Shown one piece after another: positions 25,777 through 34,474 of a DNA stretch of 64,000 bases. Made by a program: the position numbers and the translations under genes. The notes beneath the pieces are model-generated. The model did not search any database, was not told where the DNA came from, and saw only the letters and a list, made by a program, of their open reading frames with translations. Source of the stretch: Alicyclobacillus fastidiosus (GTDB taxonomy: Bacteria > Bacillota > Bacilli > Alicyclobacillales > Alicyclobacillaceae); contig NZ_CP104067.1 in assembly GCF_026651875.1 (NCBI RefSeq), positions 3,410,001-3,474,000 on the forward strand. The letters are read 5' to 3'. The stretch's first letter is position 1. Every line of letters starts with the position of its first letter.

Positions 25777-26064
25777 TACCACCCTGTCCGACTCCCTTCT
25801 CGCCGCTTGCCATTTCACCCTTCGGGCTACCCTGAAAATATGGCAGAAGGGACTTTTTGGCAATAGTTACCTCACTCGCCTGTCTTCTATCGCGGATTTT
25901 ATTAGTGATCTTTTTCACTTCACTGCATAACCCCACATCAGCGAGATCAGGCTCCATATCTATACCCACTTTTGATTTGCGCACCAGAACCCTCTGTGTA
26001 GCTCTAGGTGGGAGTTCAAAAGTACTGTCTACTAGCAAAGTGAGCTTTAACGTGACATTTTACA
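25777..26064 (-). other. unrecognised coding-like fragment upstream of intron B
   Basis: A minus-strand frame from about 26038 is open into the intron 5' end. It contains charged segments (RKSKVGIDMEPDLADVG, VKKITNKIRDRRQASEV). No family is recognised. There is no ribosome site at its first ATG and no continuation after intron B in frame. It may be a broken gene once downstream of the nitrile hydratase operon. It does not resemble the missing N-terminus of the intron A enzyme. Confidence 0.25.
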
Positions 26065-26415
26065 TTAACACACGTGATGTCTTTGACCGGTCTCAAATTC
26101 GATAGTCCGTGTCTTCAACTGTTCCTGCGTCAACACTTCTTTTTCAATTAATGCCCTTTCAAATGCCCGTACCCAATGGCAATAGTACGTAGACACTATA
26201 TCTGTCTCAGGGTGTTGACGCTCGGCTTCTCCAATCTCTTTCACAAATTCACTGTTAAAATCCTTCCACAGATATATTCCCTTTTCGAATAATATTACTG
26301 CCATTGCAAAAATTCTGCTTTCCCATGGGGTGTGGAAAACGAGTTCTCCATTCTCTCGAGGTAATTTTGCGGAATCCTCTATATAGCTGATTAGCGATTT
26401 GGGATCTTGGCTCAT
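26065..26415 (-). CDS. nitrile hydratase accessory/activator protein
   Basis: This 116-residue protein resembles the N-terminal half of nitrile hydratase beta subunits, with ENGELVFHTPWESRIFAMAV, STYYCHWVRAFERALIEK and VLTQEQL. Such small proteins (P14K, NhlE or P12K types) follow the structural genes of cobalt nitrile hydratases. They carry cobalt into the alpha subunit. The start is fixed by AAGGAG 7 bases upstream. It begins 13 bases after the alpha gene and completes the operon. Beyond its stop lies unassigned sequence and then group II intron B. Confidence 0.88.
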   Translation of the reverse strand: MSQDPKSLISYIEDSAKLPRENGELVFHTPWESRIFAMAVILFEKGIYLWKDFNSEFVKEIGEAERQHPETDIVSTYYCHWVRAFERALIEKEVLTQEQLKTRTIEFETGQRHHVC

Positions 26416-26428
26416 GTGTAAACTCCTT

Positions 26429-27043
26429 TTATGATGGGATTTCTACTTTGGACACACCGATCATCGCATCCCGGGTAACGATACTGGCCAGTTCGTCCTC
26501 GTTCATGTGCTCGGTTGCTCGCGGACGCTCAGGTAAAACGAGATATCGCGTGTCCGCATTGCTATCCCATACCCGTATTTCCACGGTGTCATCTAGTTCG
26601 AGTCCGAATTCCCGAAGTACGCTTCTGGGATCAACAACAACTCTTGAGCGATAAGCAGTGCTTTTATACCAGGTTGGAGGCAAGCCTAAAAGCGTCCACG
26701 GATAACAGGAACAAAGCGTACATACGACGACATTTTGAATGTTTGATGTATTTTCAATTACCACCAATTCTTCGCTTGCCATCTCGAGCCCCAATTCTGC
26801 AACGGCTCTTTTTCCGTCATGTAAGAGTCTTTGTTTGAATTCGGGATCTACCCAAGCTCTTGCGACAACTTTTGCGCCATTCATTGGGCCAATATCGGAA
26901 ACGAAATGATGAATTAATTCATCCACTTCTTCCGCGGAGATCAAACCTTTTTCGATTAAGATGGATTCGATAGCCATCGTCCGCAGTTCTTCAAACGAGT
27001 CTGGCAGCTTATGATGATGGTGATGCCCTTTACTGTTGCTCAT
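26429..27043 (-). CDS. nthA: nitrile hydratase alpha subunit, cobalt type
   Basis: This 204-residue metal-binding subunit of nitrile hydratase converts nitriles to amides in the cytoplasm. The active-site claw is VCTLCSCYPW, with Cys108, Cys111, Ser112 and Cys113. Threonine at position 109 marks the cobalt type, where the iron type has Ser. LLGLPPTWYKSTAYRSRVVVDPR after the claw is typical. The N-terminus holds a natural run of five histidines (residues 7-11), unusual and close to the incoming-metal role. The gene overlaps the beta gene end by 14 bases and uses GGGGGAG 6 bases upstream. Confidence 0.95.
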   Translation of the reverse strand: MSNSKGHHHHHKLPDSFEELRTMAIESILIEKGLISAEEVDELIHHFVSDIGPMNGAKVVARAWVDPEFKQRLLHDGKRAVAELGLEMASEELVVIENTSNIQNVVVCTLCSCYPWTLLGLPPTWYKSTAYRSRVVVDPRSVLREFGLELDDTVEIRVWDSNADTRYLVLPERPRATEHMNEDELASIVTRDAMIGVSKVEIPS

Positions 27044-27734
27044 TTTGTACTCCCCCTAAATCCAAATAATCTTCCCATAACTCGATATATAGTTTGTCTT
27101 TTGAGTAGGCATCTTCCCCCCACAGTTCTTTTGCTTCAAAACAAACCAGATAGACAGGCTGGTAAACATCTATTCCTTGGTGAACTCTAATGTCGGGCAA
27201 GATAAAGTGGCCATTCATTTTCTCAATTACTCCCTGTTTCCCTCGGACGTACCGAGGAAGACGCGTATGTCCCAATGGAGATACTTTCTTCGTTTTTACG
27301 AGCGTTCCCGGTAAAAACTTCGGTTCACTTTGCGGCTCTGCGTCCGTTTTGGTTTCGATAACAAATTTTCTTTGAGTTGACGGAGTGGGAGGCATCACCC
27401 TTCTATGCAAATCAGGTTGGTATCCAAATGATGGGCACAATTGATCCATTTTTTCTTGTAACTCACCTTCGGAAAATACGCCCCTTTCCATCAATAACGT
27501 CTCCATTCTTAACAGCCAATTCTGGTAATATGTGGACGATAGATAATAAACAGGATCTATTCGCTCAACGTAATACCTCGACTCATCAGTGTTATAGATA
27601 TGGCATTTTCTCCTGACAAGTGTATGAATTGCCCTCATTCGTCCCTCCCATGGTGCATGAAAGACGGGTTCATTATCTTCCCTTTGAATAGGACCAAAAC
27701 CGTCCATTCCCCCAACATCATGGATGCCGTTCAC
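27030..27734 (-). CDS. nthB: nitrile hydratase beta subunit
   Basis: This 234-residue partner subunit builds the active-site channel and stabilises the alpha subunit. The start NGIHDVGGMDGFGPI is the family hallmark. The GTG at 27734 is chosen because AAAGGGG lies 7 bases upstream, and longer frames lack such a site. Conserved parts include HAPWEGRMRAIHTLV and the long loop after residue 120. The C-terminal beta barrel has LPGTLVKTKKVSPLGHTRLP and ELWGEDAY. Beta-alpha-activator order is that of cobalt enzymes in Bacillus-type bacteria. The operon is minus strand, with 230 bases of upstream DNA that hold no gene. Confidence 0.95.
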   Translation of the reverse strand: MNGIHDVGGMDGFGPIQREDNEPVFHAPWEGRMRAIHTLVRRKCHIYNTDESRYYVERIDPVYYLSSTYYQNWLLRMETLLMERGVFSEGELQEKMDQLCPSFGYQPDLHRRVMPPTPSTQRKFVIETKTDAEPQSEPKFLPGTLVKTKKVSPLGHTRLPRYVRGKQGVIEKMNGHFILPDIRVHQGIDVYQPVYLVCFEAKELWGEDAYSKDKLYIELWEDYLDLGGVQNEQQ

Positions 27735-27966
27735 CGGACCAACCCCTTTACTCAAAAATACCAATCAAAGTAAAATCACTCATGGTTCTCTTATAGTAAT
27801 AACCATGTGAGCCTCATCCCAGAGATTTATCCGACAATATATACACCTATGCGATTTTTACACCAGAACCGGAATTCTGTATGAAAACACGTTTTTGATG
27901 CTCGTTTCTGGGCATTTTCGGATTGTCAATGTGACACTACACGTTTCTCTTTAACAAGCGACTGAA

Positions 27967-28425
27967 GTGATCCGGCGAGATCGGGTCAAGAGAGCGATTG
28001 TGACAGCCGATGAGGCTACACGAAGGCTAGGTGTATCCGTTCCTACAATTTCCTCGGCGGAATTGAATCCTCACGTCGGAGAACATGGGATGTTCGGACG
28101 TGAGGAAATAGAAGAGATCACTCCCGCATTGCTAGATACACGCTGCCGCCAGACTAAAGTATCGGGCCCGTTTTGGTAGTGATACGCTGTTTATTAATCG
28201 GGGCTTGATGCTTATATGGCAATGTACCACGACCTTGTTCCCATGAATTTGCTTGCCTTCGACCGGATCAAAGCGTTTACCATCGACATTCCGATCCTTT
28301 TCTGCTCCGTCGGTCATGCCACCGCCAATGACATTGCAGGCAAGGGCATTACGTCAACTAACAGCTTTATCGAGTCTCTACAATTGCTGAGTACCATATC
28401 GAAGAATACAAGAGCAGTAGAATAA
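27967..28425 (+). pseudogene. PdxA-like dehydrogenase, C-terminal remnant
   Basis: Three plus-strand pieces belong to the C-terminal half of a 4-hydroxythreonine-4-phosphate dehydrogenase (PdxA, or the PdxA2-type sugar acid dehydrogenase). The first reads ELNPHVGEHGMFGREEIEEI and KVSGPF. The second is GSDTLFINRG in another frame (about 28166-28200). The third is YMAMYHDLVPMNLLAFDR and later NDIAGKGI. At least two single-base frameshifts and the loss of the first about 180 residues make it nonfunctional. It ends just before the convergent MFS gene, whose stop is at 28440. Confidence 0.75.
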
Positions 28426-28439
28426 AACATATCTTGGTA

Positions 28440-29732
28440 TCATTCTCCCTTTAATGCGAGAATCAGGCTGAAAGTCGCACAGATGAGGAGCAGGCCGACA
28501 ATACCATATAACCCTGTGTTAAATCCGCCGGACAAGAAAATGACGAGTCCGAATAAATACGGCCCGAAGGCGGTAACAAGGTTTGTCGGTCCCTGCTGCA
28601 ACCCGGTGATACCTCCAAGCGAAAGAGCGGGTGCATTGTTGTGAAACATGGTGGTGGTAGCAATCGATCCCGAATTTTTCAGCGCCATGGTTAGTGCGAA
28701 CCAGATGACAGCACCGGTCGCTGTGGACGCGTGAATGGCGAAGAGCAATGTAAATCCCGCTAACACATATCCCACGACGCCAACCGGGGCCCTCCTCATG
28801 AGTCGGTCCGCGACGTACCCCGCGACTAACATGAAGATAACTGCAACCACAAAAGAGAGTGAATTGACTAATCCGGCGTTTTGCAGTGACAAATGTCGAA
28901 CCTTATTCATGTACGATGCGAACCATGTTGTTACCGTATAGTAAACGATTGTATCAAATGTCCAGATAATCAAAACGAACCACCATTTATAATCGGATAA
29001 CACTTGACCGATTGTCCGCTGCTGAACCTTTATCGAGCCTTCCATACGACCGTCAGTTGCTTTCGATTCGGAGATATAGTTACGCTCCGACTGAGAAATC
29101 CATTTGTGTTTTTCCGGCGTCTCTGCCGTGAGAAACAACAGCATTACCGTAGAGAGAACCAATTGAAGAATACCAGCTACGATAAACGCTAACCGCCAGC
29201 CATGATGAACAATCATGATTGTAACGAAAAGGATGCCTACAACCGGTCCAATGTTGATTCCATTCAACCATATCGAATTGGCTCTCGCGCGTTCTTTCAA
29301 GGGGAACCACTTCGCCGTCATGACCATGGAAGCAGGCCAAATACTCGCCTCAGATACACCCATGATGGCGCGCAGAATGTACAACTCTGTCGATGAGTGT
29401 GCCAGTCCTTGAGCGATTTCGAGGATCCCCCATATCACTGTTGAAACGATGAGACAACTTTTCGCACCGTATTTATCGACTATAAATCCCCATACAAATG
29501 TGGCTACGCCATAGCTAACCAAAAAGGAGGATACCAATAATCCGGCTAATCCAGGTTTGCCCAGGATACCGATAGCACTTAAAAATGACTTGTCTGCAAT
29601 GAATATCCCTATCGTTACTTTGTCCATCATGGAGATAATCCAGATGACCAGCAAAGTAACGGATACACCATACCAGCGAACACCCGATTGACTTTGGCTA
29701 ACTGGTATTGGAATTGATGTCCGAGTTGACAT
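28440..29732 (-). CDS. MFS transporter, anion:cation symporter-like
   Basis: This 430-residue membrane carrier of the major facilitator family, ACS type, imports organic anions such as hexuronates, phthalate-like or tartrate-like acids. Twelve hydrophobic helices can be traced. Marks are FVWGFIVDKYGAKSCLIVST with the loop-2 motif, LRAIMGVSEASIWPASMVMT and WFPLKERARANSIWLNGIN. The MDKVTIGIF start of helix 1 is also typical. The ATG at 29732 is chosen because GGGGGAGGG is 8 bases upstream. It is followed in the same direction of travel by the pdxA remnant (convergent). It is preceded by the isochorismatase-like hydrolase, possibly as one operon (128-base gap). Substrate is unknown. Confidence 0.88.
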   Translation of the reverse strand: MSTRTSIPIPVSQSQSGVRWYGVSVTLLVIWIISMMDKVTIGIFIADKSFLSAIGILGKPGLAGLLVSSFLVSYGVATFVWGFIVDKYGAKSCLIVSTVIWGILEIAQGLAHSSTELYILRAIMGVSEASIWPASMVMTAKWFPLKERARANSIWLNGINIGPVVGILFVTIMIVHHGWRLAFIVAGILQLVLSTVMLLFLTAETPEKHKWISQSERNYISESKATDGRMEGSIKVQQRTIGQVLSDYKWWFVLIIWTFDTIVYYTVTTWFASYMNKVRHLSLQNAGLVNSLSFVVAVIFMLVAGYVADRLMRRAPVGVVGYVLAGFTLLFAIHASTATGAVIWFALTMALKNSGSIATTTMFHNNAPALSLGGITGLQQGPTNLVTAFGPYLFGLVIFLSGGFNTGLYGIVGLLLICATFSLILALKGE

Positions 29733-29860
29733 AATTACGACCCTCCCCCAATAAAGCATGATAGGATGTCAAATCTACTGTACGTTTCACATTACGGAAC
29801 AATATGCGATTTATTTTCGATAAACCCCTCGTGGCTTTGCCAGCACGTTGTCTCGGGGAT

Positions 29861-30487
29861 TCACTTCATGCATCGTTCCCAAATGTTGCAAATGTCCGCG
29901 GCTGGTACAACCCATCCAAATCCTTGCCGGATGTTTTGTTCTGTCGCGCGCTGTGCACCCTCGTCGGTCGTCGCAGTACAATCTGACACAAGTACCACGT
30001 GATAATCGTGATTCAATGCGTCCCGAGCCGTCGACTCCACACAAACGTTTGTTGCCACACCAGTTAAAAGTAGCGAATCACGTCCTAGCGAATTCAGTAC
30101 TTGAGCTAAATTCGTCCCCACAAAAGCGCTGTATCTATGTTTCGTAATGATGACGTCACCATCATTCGGCCGAACTCCGTAGAATTCGCACCCCCAAGTC
30201 CCCTTTATACATGTCGGTCTACGGCCGGTATCCCCATTCTGGGACTTCCGACCCTTCCAAGCAGGAGACGAGTCCACGTCACTATGCGTTGTCTGTACAA
30301 AAATCACTGGCACGTCATAACGCCTAGCCATGTTCAGATAGTGCTCTAATGTTGGAATCATCTTTTGTACCTCATGTAAATCGAGGCCACCCTCCCCCCA
30401 ACACCCTTCCGGATGGCAAAAGTCGTTTTGCATATCAATGACAATAACAACCGCCCGTCCTGGATCCACTCGTTCCTGTAAGTCCAT
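29861..30487 (-). CDS. isochorismatase-like cysteine hydrolase
   Basis: This 208-residue cytoplasmic hydrolase of the isochorismatase-like cysteine family hydrolyses amides or carbamoyl groups. Examples are N-carbamoylsarcosine, ureidoacrylate and nicotinamide. The triad is visible: Asp in VIDMQNDFCH, Lys in IITKHRYSAFVGT and Cys in GVATNVCVESTARDA. A cis-peptide motif precedes the cysteine, as usual. The long insertion after DSSPAWKGRK fits the RutB/carbamoyl group. The ATG at 30487 has a GGGGAAA site. An in-frame ATG at 30505 has none. It lies just upstream of the MFS gene on the same strand, so transporter and hydrolase may serve one pathway. Confidence 0.85.
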   Translation of the reverse strand: MDLQERVDPGRAVVIVIDMQNDFCHPEGCWGEGGLDLHEVQKMIPTLEHYLNMARRYDVPVIFVQTTHSDVDSSPAWKGRKSQNGDTGRRPTCIKGTWGCEFYGVRPNDGDVIITKHRYSAFVGTNLAQVLNSLGRDSLLLTGVATNVCVESTARDALNHDYHVVLVSDCTATTDEGAQRATEQNIRQGFGWVVPAADICNIWERCMK

Positions 30488-30653
30488 ACCATTTCCCCAT
30501 CCCATAAATCACAGATGTAAACACGATAATGAATTGATTTTCAGCAAAATACTCGCATGATAAGATGTTTGTAGTGAACTCTCAAAGAGTTGCACGTAAT
30601 TCAGGAACGGGTCGCGCATTACACACTTCTTGCCATGTGCGTCCCCATATCCC

Positions 30654-30786
30654 TCACTCGCCAACCTGCACACTCATTTGTCGAAGGTTATTTACCATTC
30701 CTTCAGTGTCTTTGACTTCAAGTGTAACAACCGCCTCGTTCCCAGGCGCGACACTACCTTCATCCGTATTGCTCAGAAAATGATAC
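30654..30786 (-). pseudogene. glyoxalase/VOC-type protein, C-terminal fragment
   Basis: A short minus-strand frame reads APGNEAVVTLEVKDTEGMV and NNLRQMSVQVGE then stop. This is the conserved beta-strand plus EVKD..V..LRQMGV segment of VOC (glyoxalase/bleomycin-resistance) proteins. It lacks the rest of the about 120-residue domain on either side. In 30488-31091 no other gene is seen. Confidence 0.4.
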
Positions 30787-31091
30787 CCCCTTTAGTTTCC
30801 TTTTCGTTGAACTATCAGATTGAAACACACAATTCCATTTCCTATAGTGAAAGCGGATTCAGTTACTAGTTTAAATTCTATATAACATTCGGAAAGGTAA
30901 AATCATTCTATTCCATATAGCAGAATCTTTTTCACAAAATTCATAAAGCCATGTTTCACACTCGTGCCTACGACTCACACTCATCGTTAAGACGTTAACA
31001 GAAATTGTCTAGTGCACTTTCTCTTAAGCCCCGTTATATAATTGGACAAGCCATGTGATCTATAGAACAATAGATGCACGAGGTTTTGTCC

Positions 31092-31220
31092 GTGGAAAGA
31101 CGTAAGTCTTCTAAGCAGTTTAAGGAGCAGGTTGTTCGGGAGTGTTTGGAAACAGGAAGTGTATCTATTGTAGCCCGAAAGCATGACATACGTCCGAATG
31201 TAGTAAAACGGGAGTACTGA
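31092..31220 (+). pseudogene. IS3-type OrfA, N-terminal fragment
   Basis: From GTG 31092 the frame reads ERRKSSKQFKEQVVRECLET and then a VARKHDIRPNVVKREY end and TGA. This is the helix-turn-helix start of an IS3-type OrfA (family length about 90-100). It has lost about three residues near the recognition helix and everything after. No orfB is found. It differs from the OrfA at 3.9 kb. Confidence 0.55.
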
Positions 31221-31635
31221 TCCCGACTACTTGACTTTTGGCACAAGCGTATCAGGGATTTCGCTTGTCTTGAATAACGCGGTTTATAAGGGGTTCACTT
31301 ACGTTCACCATGCATCTGCAACCTAGCTCCGGACCAAATCTCCCTATTAGTCTCGGCTACATTGTTCCGTGAGCTTCGCAAGACGGCGTTGCCACTATCC
31401 CACGTCACGGTAGGTTCGCGGTCGCAGTTCAGACCGGATAGGTACATTCCAGACATACGGTCTTTGAGTGAGAGGAATAGCTCTCGATTTTTTGGTTATG
31501 GCGTAACCTGATGACATTTGGTGTCAGTGTAGAGTCCCCCTGAGGGATCGACTCAAGAAATAATTTGACACGTGGACGAAGCATAATGATCTCCTTTGAT
31601 AAATTATTCAACTTTATTCTAGTCGATCGTCAACG
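31221..31635. other. unassigned region between IS fragments
   Basis: The bases 31300-31440 are open in one minus frame (GLNCDREPTVTWDSGNAVLR and a further run), but no family fits. A small hairpin (GGTTA with TAACC) is present near 31495. I considered an insertion-sequence end or omega-RNA tail but cannot support it. Confidence 0.3.
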
Positions 31636-31783
31636 TTATCTTGCCACGGAGTACACAAACACTTCCTTGCCCCACTTGGTTATTGTCTTTTCAATATGCA
31701 TTCCATTACGTTCAGCAACTCTCGCAGATGCTGTATTATTGGCATCTATAAACGAATACATCTTATGGAGACCCATGCTCTGA

Positions 31784-33714
31784 CTCGGGTTCGACAGTTA
31801 CAACCCGTTTATAAGCATTTGTGGATAACCGGAATCCCGTAACGGCGCGGAATTCCGGTTATTTTATGTAGGCATTTTTACAAAAAGTTGTAGGCATGCG
31901 AATTTATGTGGATAACTAGTATTGTTATCCACGGTAGTTGACTTCGTAGAACATATTATTTTAAAATGTAGACATGTACATACGGCGGATATCACGAAAA
32001 AATAAAAACGGTTCTGTCACGTCCTACGTGCAGCTTGCCCATAATGAACGCAATCCCAAGACCGGCAATCCCCAAGCGAAAGTCCTCTACCACTTCGGGC
32101 GTGAAGATGAAGTGGATATGGATGGATTGAAGAGGCTTGCCGCGAGCATCTCACGATTCCTTGGTGATGAACCCGTTGCGTCGGAGCCCAAGGATAGCGT
32201 GCAGTTGAGTCTGCTCGATAGCAAAACGTTTGGCACCGCTTATATCGTCGACTCGTTGTGGCATGAACTTGGCGTGGGTCAAGCCATATCCAAGCGTCTG
32301 GCACAGCGCAAATATGAAGCCCCGATAGAGCGGGCCATCTTTGCGATGGTCGCCAATCGAGCCTTGGACCCCTCGAGCAAGCTTGGCATGGAGGACTGGG
32401 TGAAGCGAGACGTCGCACTCCCCGGTGTTGAGAACTTTGAGGTCCACCAGGGGTACCGTGCAATGGATTTCCTGATTGAATCGGACGTAGACATCCAGAG
32501 AGAAGTGTTCGAGACTGTCGCCGACTTGTTGAACCTGGAAGTCGACTTACTGTTCTTTGACACCACGTCAAGCTACTTTGAAATGGATGACGAGCCGGAA
32601 GAAGACAGTCTGAAGCAACCCGGCTACTCCAAGGACCACCGGCCGGACTTACCGCAGGTCGTAATTGGTTTTGCAGTGACCCGAGACGGCATCCCTGTGC
32701 GGTGTTGGGTATGGCCAGGGAACACGTCAGACATGACCGTCATTCCAGAAGTGAAGAAGGACCTCATTGGCTGGCGTCTCGGACGCGTCGTTACGGTCGT
32801 CGACCGTGGGTTCAGCTCGGAGGACAATTTACGTGAACTCCAGAAAGCCGGAGGGCATTACATTGCTGGAGAGAAGATGACCTCTGGGAAGCAGACAGTC
32901 GAAGATGCCATGTCTCGTCCTGGGCGATTTAAAACGATACGGGATAACCTTGAGATAAAGGAAATCGTCGTAGGAGACGGTGAGGCACGGGTCCGATATG
33001 TGCTCGTTCGCAACCCAGATGAAGCTCGCCGAGATGCGTTTCGGCGCGAGGCACACCTCAAGGCCCTGGAAGCAGAGCTCGCACGACTCAAGGAGTTGGA
33101 TAACGACGCACACACCAAGGCGCACTGTCGATTGCAAAGTCACCCGACCTTCAAGCGTTACTTGAAGTCGGACAAGCGTGGCAATCTCACAGTTGACCAC
33201 CAGGCGGTTAAGGCGATGGAACGACTGGACGGAAAGTATCTGATCCGAACCTCAGACGACACACTGTCCGCGGAAGATGTGGCCCTTGGATACAAGCAGC
33301 TCTGGCAGGTTGAGGCGGCATTCCGTTCTCTGAAACAGACCATGGAATTGCGCCCGATGTACCACAGGAAGAATGAGCGGATTCGGGCACATGTACTACT
33401 GTGCTGGCTCTCGTTACTTTTGGTTCGGGTGGCAGAGAACCGAACTAGCCACACATGGCGAGAGATCCGTTCTGTCATGAACGAGATGCACCTTGTAACC
33501 TACAAAGCTGGTAGCGGCAGAGTCCGGCAGCGAACAGAAGTAACCCCGGAGCAGGCACAAATCCTGAAAGCGCTGGGTTACGAACATCCACCGTTGTTCT
33601 CGGACATATCCACAGATACGCTGTAGGCACCACACGAAGTTATCCACAGTCCCGAAATCCTAGAAGCACCAACGGGTTTCGGGATTTCGTGTATCTACGA
33701 CTGTCGAAGCCGAG
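31784..33714 (+). mobile_element. IS1634-family insertion sequence (1931 bp) with defined ends
   Basis: The ends are CTCGGGTTCGACAGT (31784-31798) and, on the minus strand, CTCGGCTTCGACAGT (33714-33700). This is a 15-base inverted repeat with one mismatch. The target duplication TCTGA lies at 31779-31783 and 33715-33719. The uninterrupted target is seen in the other GNAT copy (CTCTGAAATCC at 8771-8781). It carries one transposase gene. Short inverted sequences beside the ends (about 31805-31935 and 33625-33700) look like promoters and hairpins of the element. Confidence 0.92.
31974..33626 (+). CDS. IS1634-family transposase
   Basis: This 550-residue DDE transposase is of the IS1634/IS4 group. 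An N-terminal part (1-190) includes SLWHELGVGQAISKRLAQRK and precedes the catalytic core. Catalytic residues are in LLFFDTTSSYF (first Asp), VVTVVDRGFSSEDN (second Asp) and QVEAAFRSLKQTMELRPMYHR (Glu). The typical LCWLSLLLVRVAE end follows. The length is usual and the frame is intact. No strong Shine-Dalgarno sequence precedes ATG 31974, which is common for IS genes. It is more GC-rich than the surrounding DNA, consistent with recent arrival. Confidence 0.93.
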   Translation: MYIRRISRKNKNGSVTSYVQLAHNERNPKTGNPQAKVLYHFGREDEVDMDGLKRLAASISRFLGDEPVASEPKDSVQLSLLDSKTFGTAYIVDSLWHELGVGQAISKRLAQRKYEAPIERAIFAMVANRALDPSSKLGMEDWVKRDVALPGVENFEVHQGYRAMDFLIESDVDIQREVFETVADLLNLEVDLLFFDTTSSYFEMDDEPEEDSLKQPGYSKDHRPDLPQVVIGFAVTRDGIPVRCWVWPGNTSDMTVIPEVKKDLIGWRLGRVVTVVDRGFSSEDNLRELQKAGGHYIAGEKMTSGKQTVEDAMSRPGRFKTIRDNLEIKEIVVGDGEARVRYVLVRNPDEARRDAFRREAHLKALEAELARLKELDNDAHTKAHCRLQSHPTFKRYLKSDKRGNLTVDHQAVKAMERLDGKYLIRTSDDTLSAEDVALGYKQLWQVEAAFRSLKQTMELRPMYHRKNERIRAHVLLCWLSLLLVRVAENRTSHTWREIRSVMNEMHLVTYKAGSGRVRQRTEVTPEQAQILKALGYEHPPLFSDISTDTL

Positions 33715-34274
33715 TCTGAAATCCGTATTCTTTACAAGCTTTTTCTGATTCCGTTGCGTAGCCCTTTCCCCACTCCTGTCTCACGAACAGATATGCGTTC
33801 TCCATTACGCTAACACCATCGAATTCTTGCGGTATAATCCCACATTGACCAAGAAATTCTCCCGTCGATTTATCCTCTACAATCCAAAAACCCACGCCTA
33901 ACTTTTCATAATTACTTAAGGTTCGATTAATCCAGCCCAAGGTTTCTTCTTCATTCATGGTTGAGGGATAGTATCTCATTGCTTCTGGGTATGAAAACAT
34001 TTTCAATAGATTCTGAACATCATCCGTGGTCATTTTCCGCAAATTTAGTCTTTACGTGGTGATGACAATAGTGTCCATGTATTCGCCTCCCGACAAAGAC
34101 ATTGTATCTATGGCTTCCACAGAAATGACTCAAAATCTTTACACGTCGTTCTCGAAACAAGTGCAACTCAAAGTGCAGGACATGTCCACCAATACGATGA
34201 GCTAGTTGTTACGATTTCTTGGTCGTCTTATAGGTCTTGTTCGGGCATGTTGGTGCTCAATGGGAGGTAAACTC

Positions 34275-34325
34275 ATGTCCAGACAAAAGAGGATTTGGTA
34301 TTCATTTGTTCATCATATTTCGTAG
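34275..34325 (+). pseudogene. possible REP-associated (Y1) transposase, N-terminal remnant
   Basis: GGGAGGT with 6 bases of spacing precedes ATG 34275. The frame reads MSRQKRIWYSFVHHIS then TAG. The start resembles the MxRxKRIWxPGxxYHI opening of RAYT/TnpA-REP transposases, and all else is gone. No other gene is seen in 34079-34414. Bases up to about 34150 belong to the GNAT duplication. Confidence 0.35.
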
Positions 34326-34414
34326 GTCATTGGCTCATCTTAGAGCAAAATGGTGGAGGAAATAATAATACGACCATTCAGATTGAATCTGCTTCGATGT
34401 GCAACAACAATAGC

Positions 34415-34453
34415 AAAAGGGGCTTTCATGACATTTGTCATCAAAGCCCCTGA
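34415..34453 (-). terminator. rho-independent terminator for the NCS1 permease
   Basis: AGGGGCTTTCATGAC (34418-34432) and GTCATCAAAGCCCCT (34437-34451) pair with one mismatch. On the minus strand TTTTGC follows the stem. It stands 23 bases beyond the permease stop. Confidence 0.8.
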
Positions 34454-34474
34454 TATCCAGAAAGGACGACTATA

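Larger units (their letters stand above)
31636..34078 (-). pseudogene. second copy of GNAT acetyltransferase, disrupted by IS1634-type element
   Basis: This is a near-copy of the gene at 8630-9136, including its ribosome site and the next about 70 bases upstream. Codon 9 is TAA (34052-34054) where the intact copy has GAA. The IS1634-type element splits it after the 115th codon or so: the N-terminal part is 33720-34078 and the C-terminal part 31636-31783. Two TCTGA copies flank the element. Minor base changes are spread along the copy. The stop codon alone would have killed the gene, so the IS may have entered an already dead copy. Confidence 0.88.

Noticed and set aside
26429..27043. Histidine run in the nitrile hydratase alpha subunit as an engineered tag or vector contamination.
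   Set aside because: It lies after a normal start inside a native operon overlapping the beta gene, and no vector sequence is nearby.
31221..31635. Possible TnpB/omega-RNA-type remnant on the minus strand.
   Set aside because: The open frame here shows none of the TnpB zinc-ribbon or RuvC residues and the end structure could not be matched. It is left unassigned.
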